Origin: Beaufortia kweichowensis
Taxonomy: Eukaryota > Chordata > Actinopteri > Cypriniformes > Gastromyzontidae
DNA length: 64,000 bases
Assembly: GCA_019155185.1 (NCBI GenBank)
Contig: CM032797.1
Span: 17,136,659 to 17,200,658 of the forward strand
Reading direction: 5' to 3'
The notes beneath the pieces are model-generated. The model saw only the letters and a list, made by a program, of their open reading frames with translations, was not told the origin of the DNA and made no database searches. Positions within the stretch are counted from its first letter, which is position 1. Each line of letters starts with the position of its first letter. The position numbers and the translations under genes are program-made. This document shows positions 52,301-64,000 of the stretch, piece by piece.

Positions 52301-55300
52301 CCCTGAGACTTAGCACAGTCCCAGCGCAGCATGGTGACACATGCGTATGCCAGCTGTACACAGAGATGCATTGGTAAGGGAATGGCTTCACACATATAAG
52401 TCATACTTAATGCATTTCTATTATCCTTAGCTTGTAGTTGGATGTCTTACCATGAGCAGATAACCACCAGCCACCCTGATTACACTGACATCAGAGAAAG
52501 ATTTCATGATGTCATTGAGAGTGGTGGTAGAGAAGGCATAAACATTCGAGGAAGCGTTGTGAGGAATGCTACCATGGACAACCTAGAAACAAAAATTGCA
52601 ATTTGAAACATTAAATGATTTAAATGTATGCATGTTATTTCAAAGATCTCTCTTGCAAATTACTTTTCCAATGAAATGTTGCTTAACAATTTGTGTTTTG
52701 CATAACCTTTTGCACTCGTTTCAGAACACAAAACGAATCTTAAATTACATTTTTTGACAAGACACACAAATGTTACATATTCACTGTGGGCCACAGCCAT
52801 CCACCTCATATTTTATCCAAATAACACACAAACAAGATAGCATGGGACCCTATGAAGCTTGACAAGCGAGAAATAATGAGCACAGATGCCAGAGGGCAGA
52901 GGTCAGATGGATCAGATGAGATCACATGGTCTTTCTGGCTACTCCATCAGCACCATGAATGGCCGACAACCTTAAGGGGAACGAAATACCCCACCACTTT
53001 GTTTTTACAGTGCCCTATACCCCCAACCTCCCCTGACTTCACTTCCCGCTCTCTCTTATTTTCTAAGGCAGTAGACATTGCTGTAGGCTCTTCCCTCCCT
53101 CTCTTGCAGTCAGCATGCTGGGTGTCAGTTATCACAAAAACAGCTTGTTCCTATAACTGGGAGTCTGTCGGTGGCCTCCTAGGAGGACTCCGTTTACTAG
53201 GCAGCTGAGGATTGATGGAATTCAGGCAGACGATGCCATTCTCTGGTCTAAGGAAAACATCCCTCCAGCACCACTTGTGACCTTCTAGGCTGACCATTGC
53301 TCCATTCTTCTTACCTCTCCATTCAAGCCCAGCACACTCAGCAATCATTTAAGCCTTTCACACTTCACATACTGAGATGTAGTTGTATTATGAAATAGGT
53401 AATTACCTCAACAAACTTTCTCTGCCAGGACTCCAAAATGGCAGTGGCCTTGTCCTCATTCCAGTTGATATCATGGATTTCGTAGTCATCTTTAAAGTGC
53501 TCATAGAGCTGTTTGGGACTCATGAGGAGGAACATGGTCTGAAGGGCCTTTGCGCTGTAGAGGAGAGGGCTGAGTAAGATCACATGTACAGGCAGATATC
53601 AAGAAGAAGACCAGTTAAAATAAGGATGAGAATGATGTGTGCGACCCCTCATAGACCCCTGTAAATCACTTTATCACTTCCACTGAGATTAGGCCTAGGC
53701 TCTAGAGCTGGGCGGAAGGCCAATGTACCACTCTCATCCGAGACTTTCATTTACTGCAGTTTAGAGGTATTAAATTACAGGGGTCAAATAAATTTGCCTT
53801 CGCTTTCAGTTTAGGCACAGTTTGTTTACTTTGTATCATATTCACCTTTTTCTATTTCAACATGTTTTCTTTTTTCTCCACTCTACATTTTAAATCCATC
53901 CATAGGTTATGTGGCTGTCCATCATGTTTAATTGGTCTTTCCTATACTGAGGTCAGAGGTGGAAACTGATCCCTCTTCATGCAAGGAATTCTTCAGATGT
54001 GTGAGGTTATTAAGAGTCAGAAAGATTCCTCCCTCTCTCTGTCTCTGTCTTTTTCTGGTTTTCCCTCTTACTTTCTCTCTCATCGGGGCCTCCTAAGAGA
54101 GGCCCACCCACATACCCCCTCCTTCTTTCTTTTCTCCTCCTTTCTCACCTCTGCAAAGCATTCTGGGAGTCCTTTACTCTTTCACCCAGGATCAACTCCT
54201 CCTGCCAGTGCATGAACTTCTTAGAGAAACCATGACAACCCCCTTGAAGTTCTGCAGCAATGTCAGAGACCTAAAGAAAACACAGACAGCGCATTTAATG
54301 CAAACTCATAAAATCTAGGAGGACTCAACCCATAATAATAACACATTGGGTTTTCCATTACAACACTGTGCCCACCTGCTGCGGGTCCTTATTAGGGGCG
54401 CTATGAGGGCAGTCTGTGTCATTGGGATTCAGGCATGGGCGGTTCATATAGGCATGGCCCACCTGAGCCTTATCCAGCATCTCTCGAAAGCCTTCTAGAG
54501 ATGTAAACTGGCTCAACTCCTCCATTAGCTTGAGAGGGTCCAGATTCATCCACTGAATGTCAGGCATGCCCCTATGAATGTAAACAACATGATTTAATAT
54601 GCATATGCACAAATATATGTTGATTAAGTTAGCACATAAGTTCTTATTAAGAAACGCTATTCCCTTTCTCTTTCCAATTTCATCTTCTACACTGCCGCTT
54701 CCACGACACCAGGCCCTCCCTGGTGGTGCCGGGCTACAGATGCTGCATAAAGTAGCGTTTATTATCCTGTTACACGGAGAGGCATAATGTGCTGGCGGTC
54801 TACAGGCTGCTGTCTCTTAACTTTGTGCATCGAGTCATAACAATTACCTCTGCTGCTAAACATCTTGATAAGAATGAAGGCAGGCAGTGGAAAAGTTGGG
54901 AAGGGCTGTGCAGACCCTCCTGAACACTGCTTTGAGCCCAGTGTTTTCAGCCTGCAGGTTTAAATCTGTCTTTGAGGGTTGTTGAGAGACTGAATTTTTT
55001 CTATTGATGTGCCAAAGGCTACTTCTCTACAGTTACAGTTCGGCTCATTTAACGTGTTGATTTGTCGCAACATAACACGTCAGCGGAATGGTTCTGCAAA
55101 ACTGCACTGATAATCAGAAATACTGAAAGAATGCAAACATATTACCCTGGCATATGTACACGATTTAATCATCACAAGAAGCTCCCAGTTAACACTATGT
55201 AGCTAAAATCTCAACTAAACATGCCATAGAACCTAAACTGTTCATCCCCCCGAGTAAGAGAGGGGCCATTCACTGTGATGAGTATTTGTGGGTAAAGAAG

Positions 55301-57127
55301 AATAAAAGTGAATGGTGTCCTAACTCCAGGCCCAATCTCACTCCAATAATTCATGAAGAGCAGCTTCAAATAAAGCTGGTCCTCTCCCATTCCCACATAC
55401 CAAGCGCCTTTGCTCCTGCTTGCAAAGAGAGTCTCCTTTATCTCCTATTTTTTGCTTGAGTGAACCAGCCTGGGCCCTTTTGTTTTTCCATAGATTGCTG
55501 CTCTTTGTTCCCCCAAGTTTTTTCTCCCTCACTCACTTTCTCCCTCCCTTTCGCTCTCTCCCTCTCTCTTTCTCTTTTGGATAAAAAACCAGCTGAACTG
55601 AAGCGGAAGCCTGAGAGGACATTAGCCTCAGTGGCTAACTTAAGCCTCTCTTCATGCTCAGCAAAACAGAAAATAAAATCCAACAATATAAATAGCATTA
55701 AATTGTCTGTATTTCTCAGTGAGAAATAATATATTGTGTCAGGCTTAACATGCACAGCAATTTTTAAACTTCACAAAATTGTACACAAATGTTACGGGTG
55801 GAAGTGTAAACTGCCCTAAGTCCACTGTTAATTTCTCTGTCCTTTTATATCTCTCCCTTTTCTCTCTCTCTGGGCCCACGACTTGAATAATGCCCATTTT
55901 ATTTGTTGGACAACTTACAGCTCCGAGCCTGGGCGATTACCATGAGAATGCGCAGTGTTACCCAGTGCTGACAAAGCCGGGCCCCCTCCAGGGCCCCCTC
56001 ACTGATGGACACTCACTCGTAAACTAAAAGAATGCTTACCATTGTCTGACCCAAAGGCTTCCCAGTTCCCCCCCTCCACTCTAACCTCCCACCCACCCAG
56101 TAGCAGTCATCTCTCGCTCCCTGTCCCCCTTCCATAAGGGCTTCCACAGCCTTGGAGGGGGGAATGGGTGGTGGGACAGGGGTGCAGGATTAGAGATTAT
56201 CCTGCAAAGCCCCCTCACCACACTGATGACAGCTCAAGCCCCAGCGATGACGGAACCAGGCCTCAGCTTATCAACAGACTAAATAGAGCTTTTGCTAGGG
56301 GCTTGATGTCAGAGTTTGTCACAGCCAGGGTCATGTTTGATTGAAGGTAAAGCCCAATTGTTACAGGAGCGTGTGTTATCTGTAAGGGAGGGGGTCAGTC
56401 ATGTGTTGGTGCAGTCTGAGACACTCACTTGAACCAGGGGTAATTCTGTAACTCTTACCTAAATCTAAGTAATGCAGAAATTCAGTTACAGTTACAGAAA
56501 TGTGATTATATACTAGTTACGAAAGTAGAATGCTTACGGTAAGTAGGCGGAGCCTCCCTGCAACTTGGAGCCTTCCCAAAAGCAATCCAATGGAGTCACA
56601 ATCATACAGGGGAAAAGCTTGTCAATCATCTGTTGAAAACAAAGTGTAAGTTTTGGTCAATTTGATGACATAACACTAAGAACTACAAAGTAGGTGAGAA
56701 CCAACCTATATATATATATATATATATATTAATAATACCAGACAGAAAAAATTGCTTACCCTCTCAATCATGACATTTTCAATAATTGGAACACCAGATT
56801 TGAAACAAATTTTATTAAGATCCCAAGATCTGTTCACAGAAACACATAGCCATATATTAAAAAATATCATGTTATGGCAGGACCACATGTAAAAGTGTTA
56901 TAGAATTCCCTGTAATCCTGATGGGGGTTGTACTCACTTTCCATAAAGAGACACCTGGACTTTGCTGGCTGACAGAGCAGCCTCCAAGTGGAGCAGCAAA
57001 GCCTCTTGAGTAAGAATATTGCTTCCTTCCTGTTTGGGTGTCTGTATGAGCATCTGGGAGGTGAACACTGACTCCTCTCCTTGCTTCTCCTTTGTGTAAC
57101 GTAGTTCTTTGCTTACTCGACTGCCAG
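42235..57127 (-). CDS. ptch2: Patched 2, Hedgehog receptor (5' exons outside window), 20 exons
   Basis: Twelve-pass membrane receptor of the RND/sterol-sensing family that binds Hedgehog and keeps Smoothened inactive. Exons: 57127-56938, 56829-56760, 56629-56538, 54571-54376, 54270-54149, 53554-53407, 52582-52451, 52353-52198, 52113-52021, 51906-51781, 51110-50992, 50864-50125, 49146-49004, 48904-48724, 48639-48359, 47232-47095, 47000-46858, 43372-42982, 42879-42372, 42269-42235. They encode 1333 residues plus a partial first codon; the missing start should hold the N-terminus and TM1. The order is extracellular loop 1, sterol-sensing domain, large middle loop, extracellular loop 2, TM8-12 and a long tail. 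The PTCH2 rather than PTCH1 assignment rests on stretches such as VSLYGKSWDLNKIC, TVQAFTQCDA, VTILPP and FDYARSQR, which follow human PTCH2 as I recall it, and on the kif2c neighbour. GLI sites in introns suggest Hedgehog feedback control. Confidence 0.95.
43373..46857 (-). other. ptch2: Large ptch2 intron
   Basis: 3.5 kb between the TM11-12 exon and the exon before it. It contains a TC-rich tract (43605-43620) and a 185-aa minus-strand frame (44059-44616) without a known domain. No further exon is needed to keep the frame. Confidence 0.6.
46858..47232 (-). CDS. ptch2: ptch2 TM8-11 exons with the GxxxE motif
   Basis: Exons 47232-47095 and 47000-46858 encode MMTVELFGIMGLIGIKLSAI, GIGVEFTVHIAL and the segment ending AGSEFDFIM. 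The GIGVE glycine-to-glutamate motif is the TM10 counterpart of the TM4 GxxxDD and belongs to the conserved RND charge relay. Both are intact, so the receptor should be functional. Confidence 0.92.
48120..48172. repeat. GT-rich microsatellite
   Basis: Imperfect GTGTATGTGTGTG run in the ptch2 intron before exon 48639-48359. Confidence 0.65.
50125..50864 (-). CDS. ptch2: ptch2 740-nt exon: middle cytoplasmic loop, TM7 and start of extracellular loop 2
   Basis: One open exon runs from SPCSSRVIQIQP through a Thr/Pro-rich loop, STRDLL, TM7 (a Val-rich stretch ending LLGLSLYGTT) and LTDIVPRDTKEYDF to MWLHYFQDWLRG. As I recall human PTCH1, this region is split into exons 14 (403 nt) and 15 (310 nt). 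No splice signals break the frame here. Confidence 0.9.
51425..51433 (+). promoter_or_regulatory. Perfect GLI consensus site in a ptch2 intron
   Basis: GACCACCCA, the exact core bound by GLI/Ci zinc-finger factors. It lies in the 670-bp intron between exons 51906-51781 and 51110-50992. Confidence 0.5.
51781..52353 (-). CDS. ptch2: ptch2 sterol-sensing domain exons
   Basis: Exons 52353-52198, 52113-52021 and 51906-51781 encode most of the sterol-sensing domain (TM2-6 region), with LAYACVTMLRWD, SFNAATTQ and GIGVDDMFLLAH. The GxxxDD in the last is the TM4 motif shared with proton-driven RND transporters and needed for Patched activity. The intron between 52021 and 51906 has a GC donor (AAG then GCATGT). 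This entry is part of the whole-gene entry. Confidence 0.93.
54599..56520 (-). other. ptch2: ptch2 intron of about 2 kb
   Basis: It lies between exons 56629-56538 and 54571-54376. It has a TC-rich microsatellite near 55545-55576 and a C-rich block at 56060-56110. No further exon is seen. Confidence 0.55.
56707..56729. repeat. TA dinucleotide microsatellite
   Basis: About 12 TA units, inside the ptch2 intron and about 30 bp past the donor of exon 56829-56760. Confidence 0.8.
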
Positions 57128-58408
57128 CTGAGAAAGAGGAATAATATTATATTTATAACATACAGAAAGGGACACTTCTGCAGTCATGCAATTGTAATTC
57201 TTTTTTAGTTTAACCCATTGTAAAAAACACACAGTCAACAATGTCATTCTGGGATAATGGTAACACTGTTTCAATTGTTTCTGAGTGAGGTTAATTTCAT
57301 AATTAAACCTAAATTAAACTGAAATTAGAGTCACCACAGTTATCATTCCCCTGTGTATTGTCCATCCAACCCCAGAAACAGATGTGTGGGATGGATTAGA
57401 AGTGGAAGTGTTCTCCTAAACTATACAACACAGCTCATGCTGTCACACAAGCCTAACAAACAGGCTTCGCAAAAAATCCCCCATAAATTCTCTAACATGT
57501 AGTCGGCTAAAACCCTCAGACCCACAGAAACTCTATGCCGGGCTAATCTTCCCACCACTGGCTTAATTAATGTCTAAAACTACACTGCTAAGTACAAACT
57601 GTGGTTTCTCATAGGAAGAACCCAAGACCAAGCATTCTGGGTCCAAATCTCCAGGTCACGATGTCTGGATCCAAGATGTGAGCAGTTAATCTAAGGAGGG
57701 AGTGAGGCATAAGAATAGTGGCAAAAACGCTGTTCATGTGGTATGCTGAGCCGGGATGAAAGGCATCAAAGAGTGCAGAGGAAACTCCGGAGTCCAGCCC
57801 CCTAATTAACGAAGGCGGTAGTGAAAAGAGGACACGGGGTATCTGTGGCCATGCCAAATGCACATAAAACAAACCGGCCCAGATCAGAGCCTGTCCGTCT
57901 GCCCCTCTGTGTCCCAATACATGATGACAAGCCTGCAGTGGCTGCCTAAGCCCACCGATCTGCACATCTCATTGCTTGCCTTTTGCAATTGCTTGCTTGT
58001 TAATTGAGAGAAGGAGCGATGTGGAGGAAAACAAGAGAGATGCAGAAACAAGAGAGATGCAGGAATGCTGTGAATTCTGTGTAGTGTCTCATACAGCGAC
58101 ATAAAATTAACACTAACGCATATAGCTTGATGCACATAAACATTTGTGCTCCTGCTTTCATTCACACAGCTATCAGCTATCTGACATCTAGGTTATGTAA
58201 ACACATAACTAACAAAAAGTGACGGCATATATCTGAAGGCCGTATCCATTTGAAGAATGCAAACACACTTTTGTGTCGATTTACAGACACTGTGTTCATA
58301 TTTAATGCATTCAGGCATCTGCAGAAATTGAGTTCCAATCCTTGGGCCTGTAATTACAGGGGCTCCTGAAGTAAATTATAGCTATTTGTGTCTGGTTCCT
58401 CCCATCTG

Positions 58409-58417
58409 GACCACCCA
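58409..58417 (+). promoter_or_regulatory. Perfect GLI consensus site in the ptch2 5' intron
   Basis: GACCACCCA in a GC-rich block (58380-58510), flanked by E-box words CATCTG (58403-58408) and CAGATGG (about 58472). Confidence 0.55.
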
Positions 58418-60270
58418 GCTAGAGGCCCGAGTGGGCCCCGCCGCTCAGTCACCGCTCCACTCAGCCACCCTCCAGATGGAAGCTCTGCCCTGTTCTCTCG
58501 GCTTGCTGCTGCTGTACACTTAAAGAGACAGGCACGCAAATACTTTCACAGCCAGAAACACACTACAGGAAGAAAAAAGGAACTACGACACACAAGAGTG
58601 ATCCGGAGTGTAAATTTGAGATTTAAACAACAACTACAACTGTCAAATGCAGCATTTCTTTGAAGCCTGGGAAATTTTCAAAGCACTAATCTTTGTTAGT
58701 AGCTGAAAAAGGGTCTGGGTGGGATGCAATCACAGGAAAAATTTTCTAAATAAAAAAACTGCACAGAAACTAAAGTCACGGCTGCCGTATATATACACAC
58801 AAAGATTCCCATCACCCAAGAAGACCCCTCCTTTCTTTGTTGTCCTTCATTTTTCACAGCCCAAGGGGTGACATCACCATCACAGGCCAATTATCCATGA
58901 GGAGGGTCTGACCAACATTCCCCAACGTAGCAGGAAACCAGCCCCCATGCCTCACATATTAGACAGCTATGCAACAGACCCTGTAAATTCTCTCTTGCAC
59001 ATAAAATGCTAAGGGCTGAAGCTAATCTCCAGACAAACTGATGCTTCTGCCTTTGCTTGGATAGCATGGGATGTGACACAATGGTTGAAGACTTTAGGGG
59101 AAGTGTTTCGGCTCCCACCCATGAACAGACCAGCAAAGAGAGCTGGTGTATGAAGGTTCCCTCCCAGTGGGCAGTATGGAAAGTGACATGTAATTAACCA
59201 TAGAGTAAAAGCCCCCTGTGTCACCTCCAAAGTGGACGTTCTTGGCTCCAGTCTAATCCGCGTCCAATATCTTACAATTTAATGCACACAAATTTTATCC
59301 AGTTATGCTTACTAACGTCACACTGACCATCATACATTTCTGTAATGGACCTTTCAGGTAACAGATTTTAAAATGTATGGATTACAAAAATGCATTTTAA
59401 CACGCATACCACTTACATCTACATGTATTTACATTACAGTTAAGTCTGAAATATGCTGTTTTGGCCAATCTCATATAATGCAGTCGCACTGAGCAACAAG
59501 TTCTGAATCCAGTGCTTTCTCCATTAGAACAGGCCACCTTCAAAGTGTTGTGGGCCAGATTAGAGGGATTAAGAGGCTTCTGAAAGGACTCACGCTGTTC
59601 TGGAGGAAGTCCCACAAGGAATAGTGCTGAAAGAGACATTTTTACCTGTTTTTGCCACCCAAGTAAACCCAAGAACACAGATAAACAGCCGGGAGCCACT
59701 GCGTGCCCAAGCACACACTCTCCCATACCAACAATCACTCACTTTTTTTGTTCTGTATCTTTTTCCCCACTCACATTAGTATCTGAAACAACCATGAACA
59801 AAACAAGCTGGTCCAGCTCTTTTGCCTTGGGTCCATCAAACCCCCATCTTGTCCATTCCAAACTCTTTGTTTGATTTTTTTCTTCCTCTTCTTTTCAGAC
59901 ACATTATGTAGACAAGAGGGATAGATTTGGCTCACGCGCAAATCTTTTTAAACATTTCAGCTTCACTGCAACTCTCAATCACAGAAAGTCTCAATGGCTT
60001 GACCATGACTTGGAGAACCACCCCATCTCGCCCCAATAAAGTGGCAGATGGAGACTGCTCCACCTCTGCTTCTGTGAGTGCTAACTCAAGGCCACAGAGA
60101 GACTCAATGCGGGCCTTTGTCACTCTCATTTTCACTCTCTTTTAGTTGTTTCCCAACAAACAGAAAAAATAATGAGAGAAGAAAGTCGCTACAAAGGCAA
60201 ATTGGACCCAGAGTTTTCCCAGAGAATGAAACAATAAGGCCAGAATGGAAATTATCTACATTACATTACA

Positions 60271-60332
60271 TTTACATTTAGGCATTTAGCTGACGCTTTT
60301 ATCCAAAGCGACTTACAAATATTAGGAGACAA
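60271..60332 (+). repeat. 62-bp cyprinid SINE-tail-like repeat in the ptch2 intron
   Basis: It contains TTTAGCTGACGCTTTTATCC and AAAGCGACTTACAAATATT. It differs at one position from 25340-25401. Confidence 0.65.
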
Positions 60333-62535
60333 GAATATCTACGAAAATATTGTATGTGTGTCATCCTATATGTCCATATGAGGTAACTTTGGCTAAAAAA
60401 TAAACCTCATAACATGCATCCATCAAAACAATATTAAAAACAAATCAGATGGCCAAGATTATGCTTGAACTAGCACCTATTCAAACCTGATACTTCTGTC
60501 AGCATTGACATAAATTTCCATCGGTTCTGGCATTTAGGTCCCAGCCATTTCCATATGTATAGCCTTCCCTGTACTAATTATGCTAATCAGTCCTAGTGTT
60601 GGCTGCTGTGAAAAATACCCACATTAGGCACTTCACTGGCTGCTAATGCAGCTTAATGTGTGGCTGAAACATACATTCATCCAATGGTGAAAGGCAAAAT
60701 TTTTCCACGTTGCTGGTCTCTTTCAAACTGGAAATGAATTTATTGAGCCCAGAAACCATTTCTTTTCCACCAAGTACCAAGAAAATTAAAAAAAGTACCC
60801 TATCCAAAAGAACAAACTGTTGAGGAGGACAAAAAGGAGACTTTTTTGCAAAAAGTGACCATTTTCTTTTTTCAAAGTAGATCAAAGAAAATGACCCTCA
60901 TTGGCTGCATGTAAAAAATACTGTCTGAATCGGGCAGCGAGAGGGGCAGCTTCATGGGGGTCTGGACTCCTCCGGCCTCCACTGGCATTGTTCTAGTAAC
61001 ATTAGCTTAAGAATATAAACACAAAGGTGTACCCTAGCACGTCTGCCATGTAGTGAGACCTTGATTTACTCTGACGCATTGCCACAAATATCAATGGGAC
61101 TCCATTTTAACCTAGATATTGAATATGTTTCATCATAGCATTGACACCCTTTGAAACTGCACCAGCATCCAATGTTTAAAAAACAAGTACGATGCCAAAC
61201 AAACTGATTAGGTGGAGAGAATGAAAACGCTGGCAGGGTGAGTGAAACCTTAATTGGCTATGCTCTGATTTAAGGGAAGAGAGTCTAAACTCTCTGAGAA
61301 GGGATGCATTCAGTTCTTGTGGCTGTTCTTGAGTAATAGAAGCTGGAAGGACGGCCTGTGTGTGTGTATGGGGGTTGGGGTATGGAAAGGGGGGTTGAAA
61401 TAAACATTTTCTACTGACCCAGGTTGACTCTGGCCTTGTTTGTACTTTCTACTGGTGAGGTCTCAGTCTCGGCAGCTAGAGTTTATTTATGTAGCTGGGG
61501 TACTGCGGCTTGCCATTCACCTCCAATAATGCCTCATAGAGCTTTCTTTCTCTTAAATCCATCCCCAGAACTGGAAGACTGTGTATTTTCTAATGAATTA
61601 TTGCATTTAGCTAACATTTTTTGTTTAGATAACTGCTCGAAAATACAGAAATGTGTCTTTGCTGGTTCCTTGGGAGGTTCCTTCTGCCGACATGTATGTG
61701 GACAAGGTCATTCATGCCATGTGTTTATGTTCATTATACCTCTCTTCTGCTCCTCTGTGGTTTTATAAAATTCAAGCAGGCCTGCTAGCCAGATATCCCT
61801 GCGCACGTTTGTGTAATGTTTGCACAGCTTGTATGTGTATACACGTCTGTCAGGCACACCAAAATTGTGTCAAATCAGACGAGAAAAATTAAGTTACGGG
61901 TGTATATGAGCACATAAACATGTCCGTCTGTTTAAAAAAGTTTGCCGTTTGTTTAGCCCGGCACACATTTTTGCAATGACTGTTAAATGCCAGCAATCCT
62001 TTTGGGAGGCCAGAAGTACTCAAGCATGTAATCACGTATCAAAGTATGCTCTTTTCTCCCAAGCTGATGGGTAACATGTCATGGACAAAGCTTTCCTCAC
62101 CATTCACTGTAAATGCGGAAAAAATCACTCAATCCAATACCAAGCGTCTTACAATTAAAACAAGATGTAGCGCTTCTTGGTTTAGTGTAAGAGACCAGAT
62201 GAACAATTTAAACTTTTTCACAGTCGTCTTACTCTTAATTCTTTTACAAATTCACTGCCACTATAGAGAGATAATAATAATCACACAATCAAATAGGCAA
62301 ACCATACAAAAATTCAATAACATGCATTGTCTGCATTAAAGAGGGGTAAAAAGTTATAACACACTGAAAAAGAAACCAGCTCAAAACACAAAGGGAAGTT
62401 TTGTGACACAACTGACAAAATCCAGTGTATTCTCTACAGGGTGTCTGAACTGCAGGTCTGCTCTTATAAGTCATCTTAAGACCTTGCTACTTTTCGCACG
62501 TAATTTGATGGAAGGCGGAAGCAATTATAGATGGC

Positions 62536-62544
62536 TGGGTGGTC
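62536..62544 (-). promoter_or_regulatory. Perfect GLI consensus site in the ptch2 5' intron
   Basis: TGGGTGGTC, the reverse complement of GACCACCCA. Homeodomain-type cores (CAATTATAG, CGTAATTTG) lie 15-40 bp away. Confidence 0.55.
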
Positions 62545-64000
62545 CCTGAGGACACTGACACTTGGTGGCCTGGGTGACATTTGGGTGGGGGGATAGAGCA
62601 GGGGTGAGGGAGGGACAGTTACCGCCTCGGGGGTAAGTAATGAGGCAGCATATGCTCCAAAACGCACAGCTGGGCAAGTGTGAGTTCCATGGGCCAAGCA
62701 AATCTTTATAGCCCCCACACACAGCATATTTGCGACTGGTGTGGACATGGGAGGTCGAACAGGTTGCAACATTTAAAGTCAACTGATTACTCCATTTGCA
62801 TTTGCATTTCAACTAACTAGGACATTTTGCATTTTGCCAATCTAATGTTTTTACTAGGCAATTCATTTAATTTATCAGAACTTGTGATATATACAGTTAT
62901 TTAATAATCATTATAAATGCAATTCCTAGTCACCAGACCCATTATAAAACTCTTGTCCCTGTGACTTTTTATGTGTGTGTCTGTGTGTGAGAACTAACCT
63001 CTCCTTGTTACCATACCACTTACTCCCCATTCAGCCCTGAGCAGCTTTGTCAATGGGCTATTGGGGGAAACAACACAGGCAGAAACTTTAGAAACATAGG
63101 GACGGCCTCTTAAAGGCACAGCGTTTCTTTTCAGCACTTTGGCGTTTCACTCCAGGAGCCCGGTGCTTTATGCCTGCTTTACATTAAACTACAAATTTCA
63201 TCTGACAACTCTCTTCGCTTTAAACTCCATCTGACGTTCTCTCCAGAGAGTTCATATATCATTGCGTTACTACAGTCCAGCATATTTCATATGTAATTAT
63301 AATACCAAAAATAAGGTTTAGAAAGCTAAAAGTCATATTTCTAAATAAGGTCTTTTAAGGAAACGTATCTATAGCATATATATATAACATAAATCAAATG
63401 CTTCACAATTTTTTCCAAACGAAACTAACACTAAATGTGCTACCATGTACAGCATGTTTTATTTCTTAAAGTCAAACTACTATAAAATAATGACTCCTGT
63501 TGCGTGTGCACATGGGCGTGTGTGTTGTGTGTGCGAGTGTAAAACAGGTGGGTAAACTTCAGCTGTATTCACTTTTTTTGGTAAAGGGGGGTGCCTTTAT
63601 TGTTGAATGGAATCCAAGAATAGTGAAGGACCACACAGCGAGCAGGAGGGGGAGGGTCAGCGCTCTCAAAGATGGCTAACGATTCACACAGCCCATCTGT
63701 GCAGGGGATCAGCAGTGTGGCGAAAGCCTAGGGGGCTTAGAAGGAATTTGGCAGTGTGAAAACCAAATAAAGCTGCCCGAAAATGCACAGATAAGTGAGG
63801 TGCGCGGAAAGGATGTCAAACGGGAAAAAACATCAAGCACAACACCCAGCGCAAACAATATAGGCTGATGGGAAGAGAACAAGAGAAGGCTTGCATGAGC
63901 TAGGAACAAGAATGCTACGTGTGCGTGACAGGAGATATGGAATTCCAGAGGCCACGGTCTATGTCCGCTAAAAGATCCGGAGACTTCATATCAGAAGCCC

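Larger units (their letters stand above)
57128..64000 (-). other. ptch2: ptch2 5' intron (runs off the window)
   Basis: The acceptor of exon 57127-56938 is clear (TTTCTCAG then CTGGCAG), but the exon before it, expected to encode TM1 and end near LWVE, was not found up to 64000. The intron is therefore at least 6.9 kb. It contains two perfect GLI sites, a 62-bp repeat at 60271-60332, GC-richer blocks (58380-58510, 62500-62640) and CA/GT tracts near 62980 and 63520. Frames here lack family motifs. Confidence 0.6.

Noticed and set aside
42235..57127. Assignment to ptch1 because of the long PTCH1-like tail
   Set aside because: Sequence in extracellular loop 1 and the middle loop follows PTCH2, and the kif2c neighbour matches the PTCH2 locus. 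Tail length alone is a weak character.
59932..60135. 67-aa minus-strand frame in the ptch2 5' intron, considered as the missing TM1 exon
   Set aside because: It has no hydrophobic TM1 segment and no LWVE-like end, and does not resemble any Patched exon.

Overview
The window looks like teleost fish nuclear DNA. Genes are split into many short exons with GT-AG (one GC-AG) introns. The background is AT-rich, with dinucleotide repeats and several interspersed repeats that I recognise from cyprinid (zebrafish/carp-type) genomes. There are no bacterial, viral or CRISPR-like features. Two protein genes can be supported, and they point toward each other.

Layout. 1-24 kb: no gene that I can support. 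It holds two oppositely oriented copies of a non-autonomous hAT-like transposon (1-1015, cut by the window edge, and 13754-14726), a solo-LTR-like piece, a degenerate tRNA-derived SINE, AT-rich low-complexity stretches and a few GC-richer blocks that could be conserved non-coding DNA. 24.3-31.1 kb, plus strand: a complete 22-exon kinesin-13 gene, kif2c (MCAK), about 698 aa, with a cell-cycle type promoter (three CCAAT boxes and a CHR element) and a poly(A) signal. 31.1-40.3 kb: intergenic. It includes a decayed tandem duplication of the kif2c 3' end plus flank, a cyprinid MITE, an LTR-like insertion and two CTCF-like motifs. 40.3-64 kb, minus strand: ptch2 (Patched 2, the Hedgehog receptor), from the 3' UTR up to the exon equivalent to PTCH1 exon 3. 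The first exons lie beyond the right edge, behind an intron of at least 6.9 kb.

How the genes relate. They work in different processes: Kif2c depolymerises microtubules in mitosis, and Patched 2 represses Smoothened in the Hedgehog pathway. They are neighbours by conserved synteny: human KIF2C and PTCH2 lie close together and convergently on 1p34.1. The ptch2 introns carry three perfect 9-bp GLI consensus sites, as expected for a direct Hedgehog target with feedback.

I see no convincing undescribed biological system. The most useful observations are the kif2c 3' duplication, the GLI sites, the shortened kinesin-13 neck, and the altered ptch2 exon structure (two apparent exon fusions, a GC-AG intron and a 35-nt last coding exon). 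Exon limits were read by eye from splice signals and reading frame. Every junction keeps frame, but none was checked against transcripts. Family comparisons rest on memory of the human proteins.
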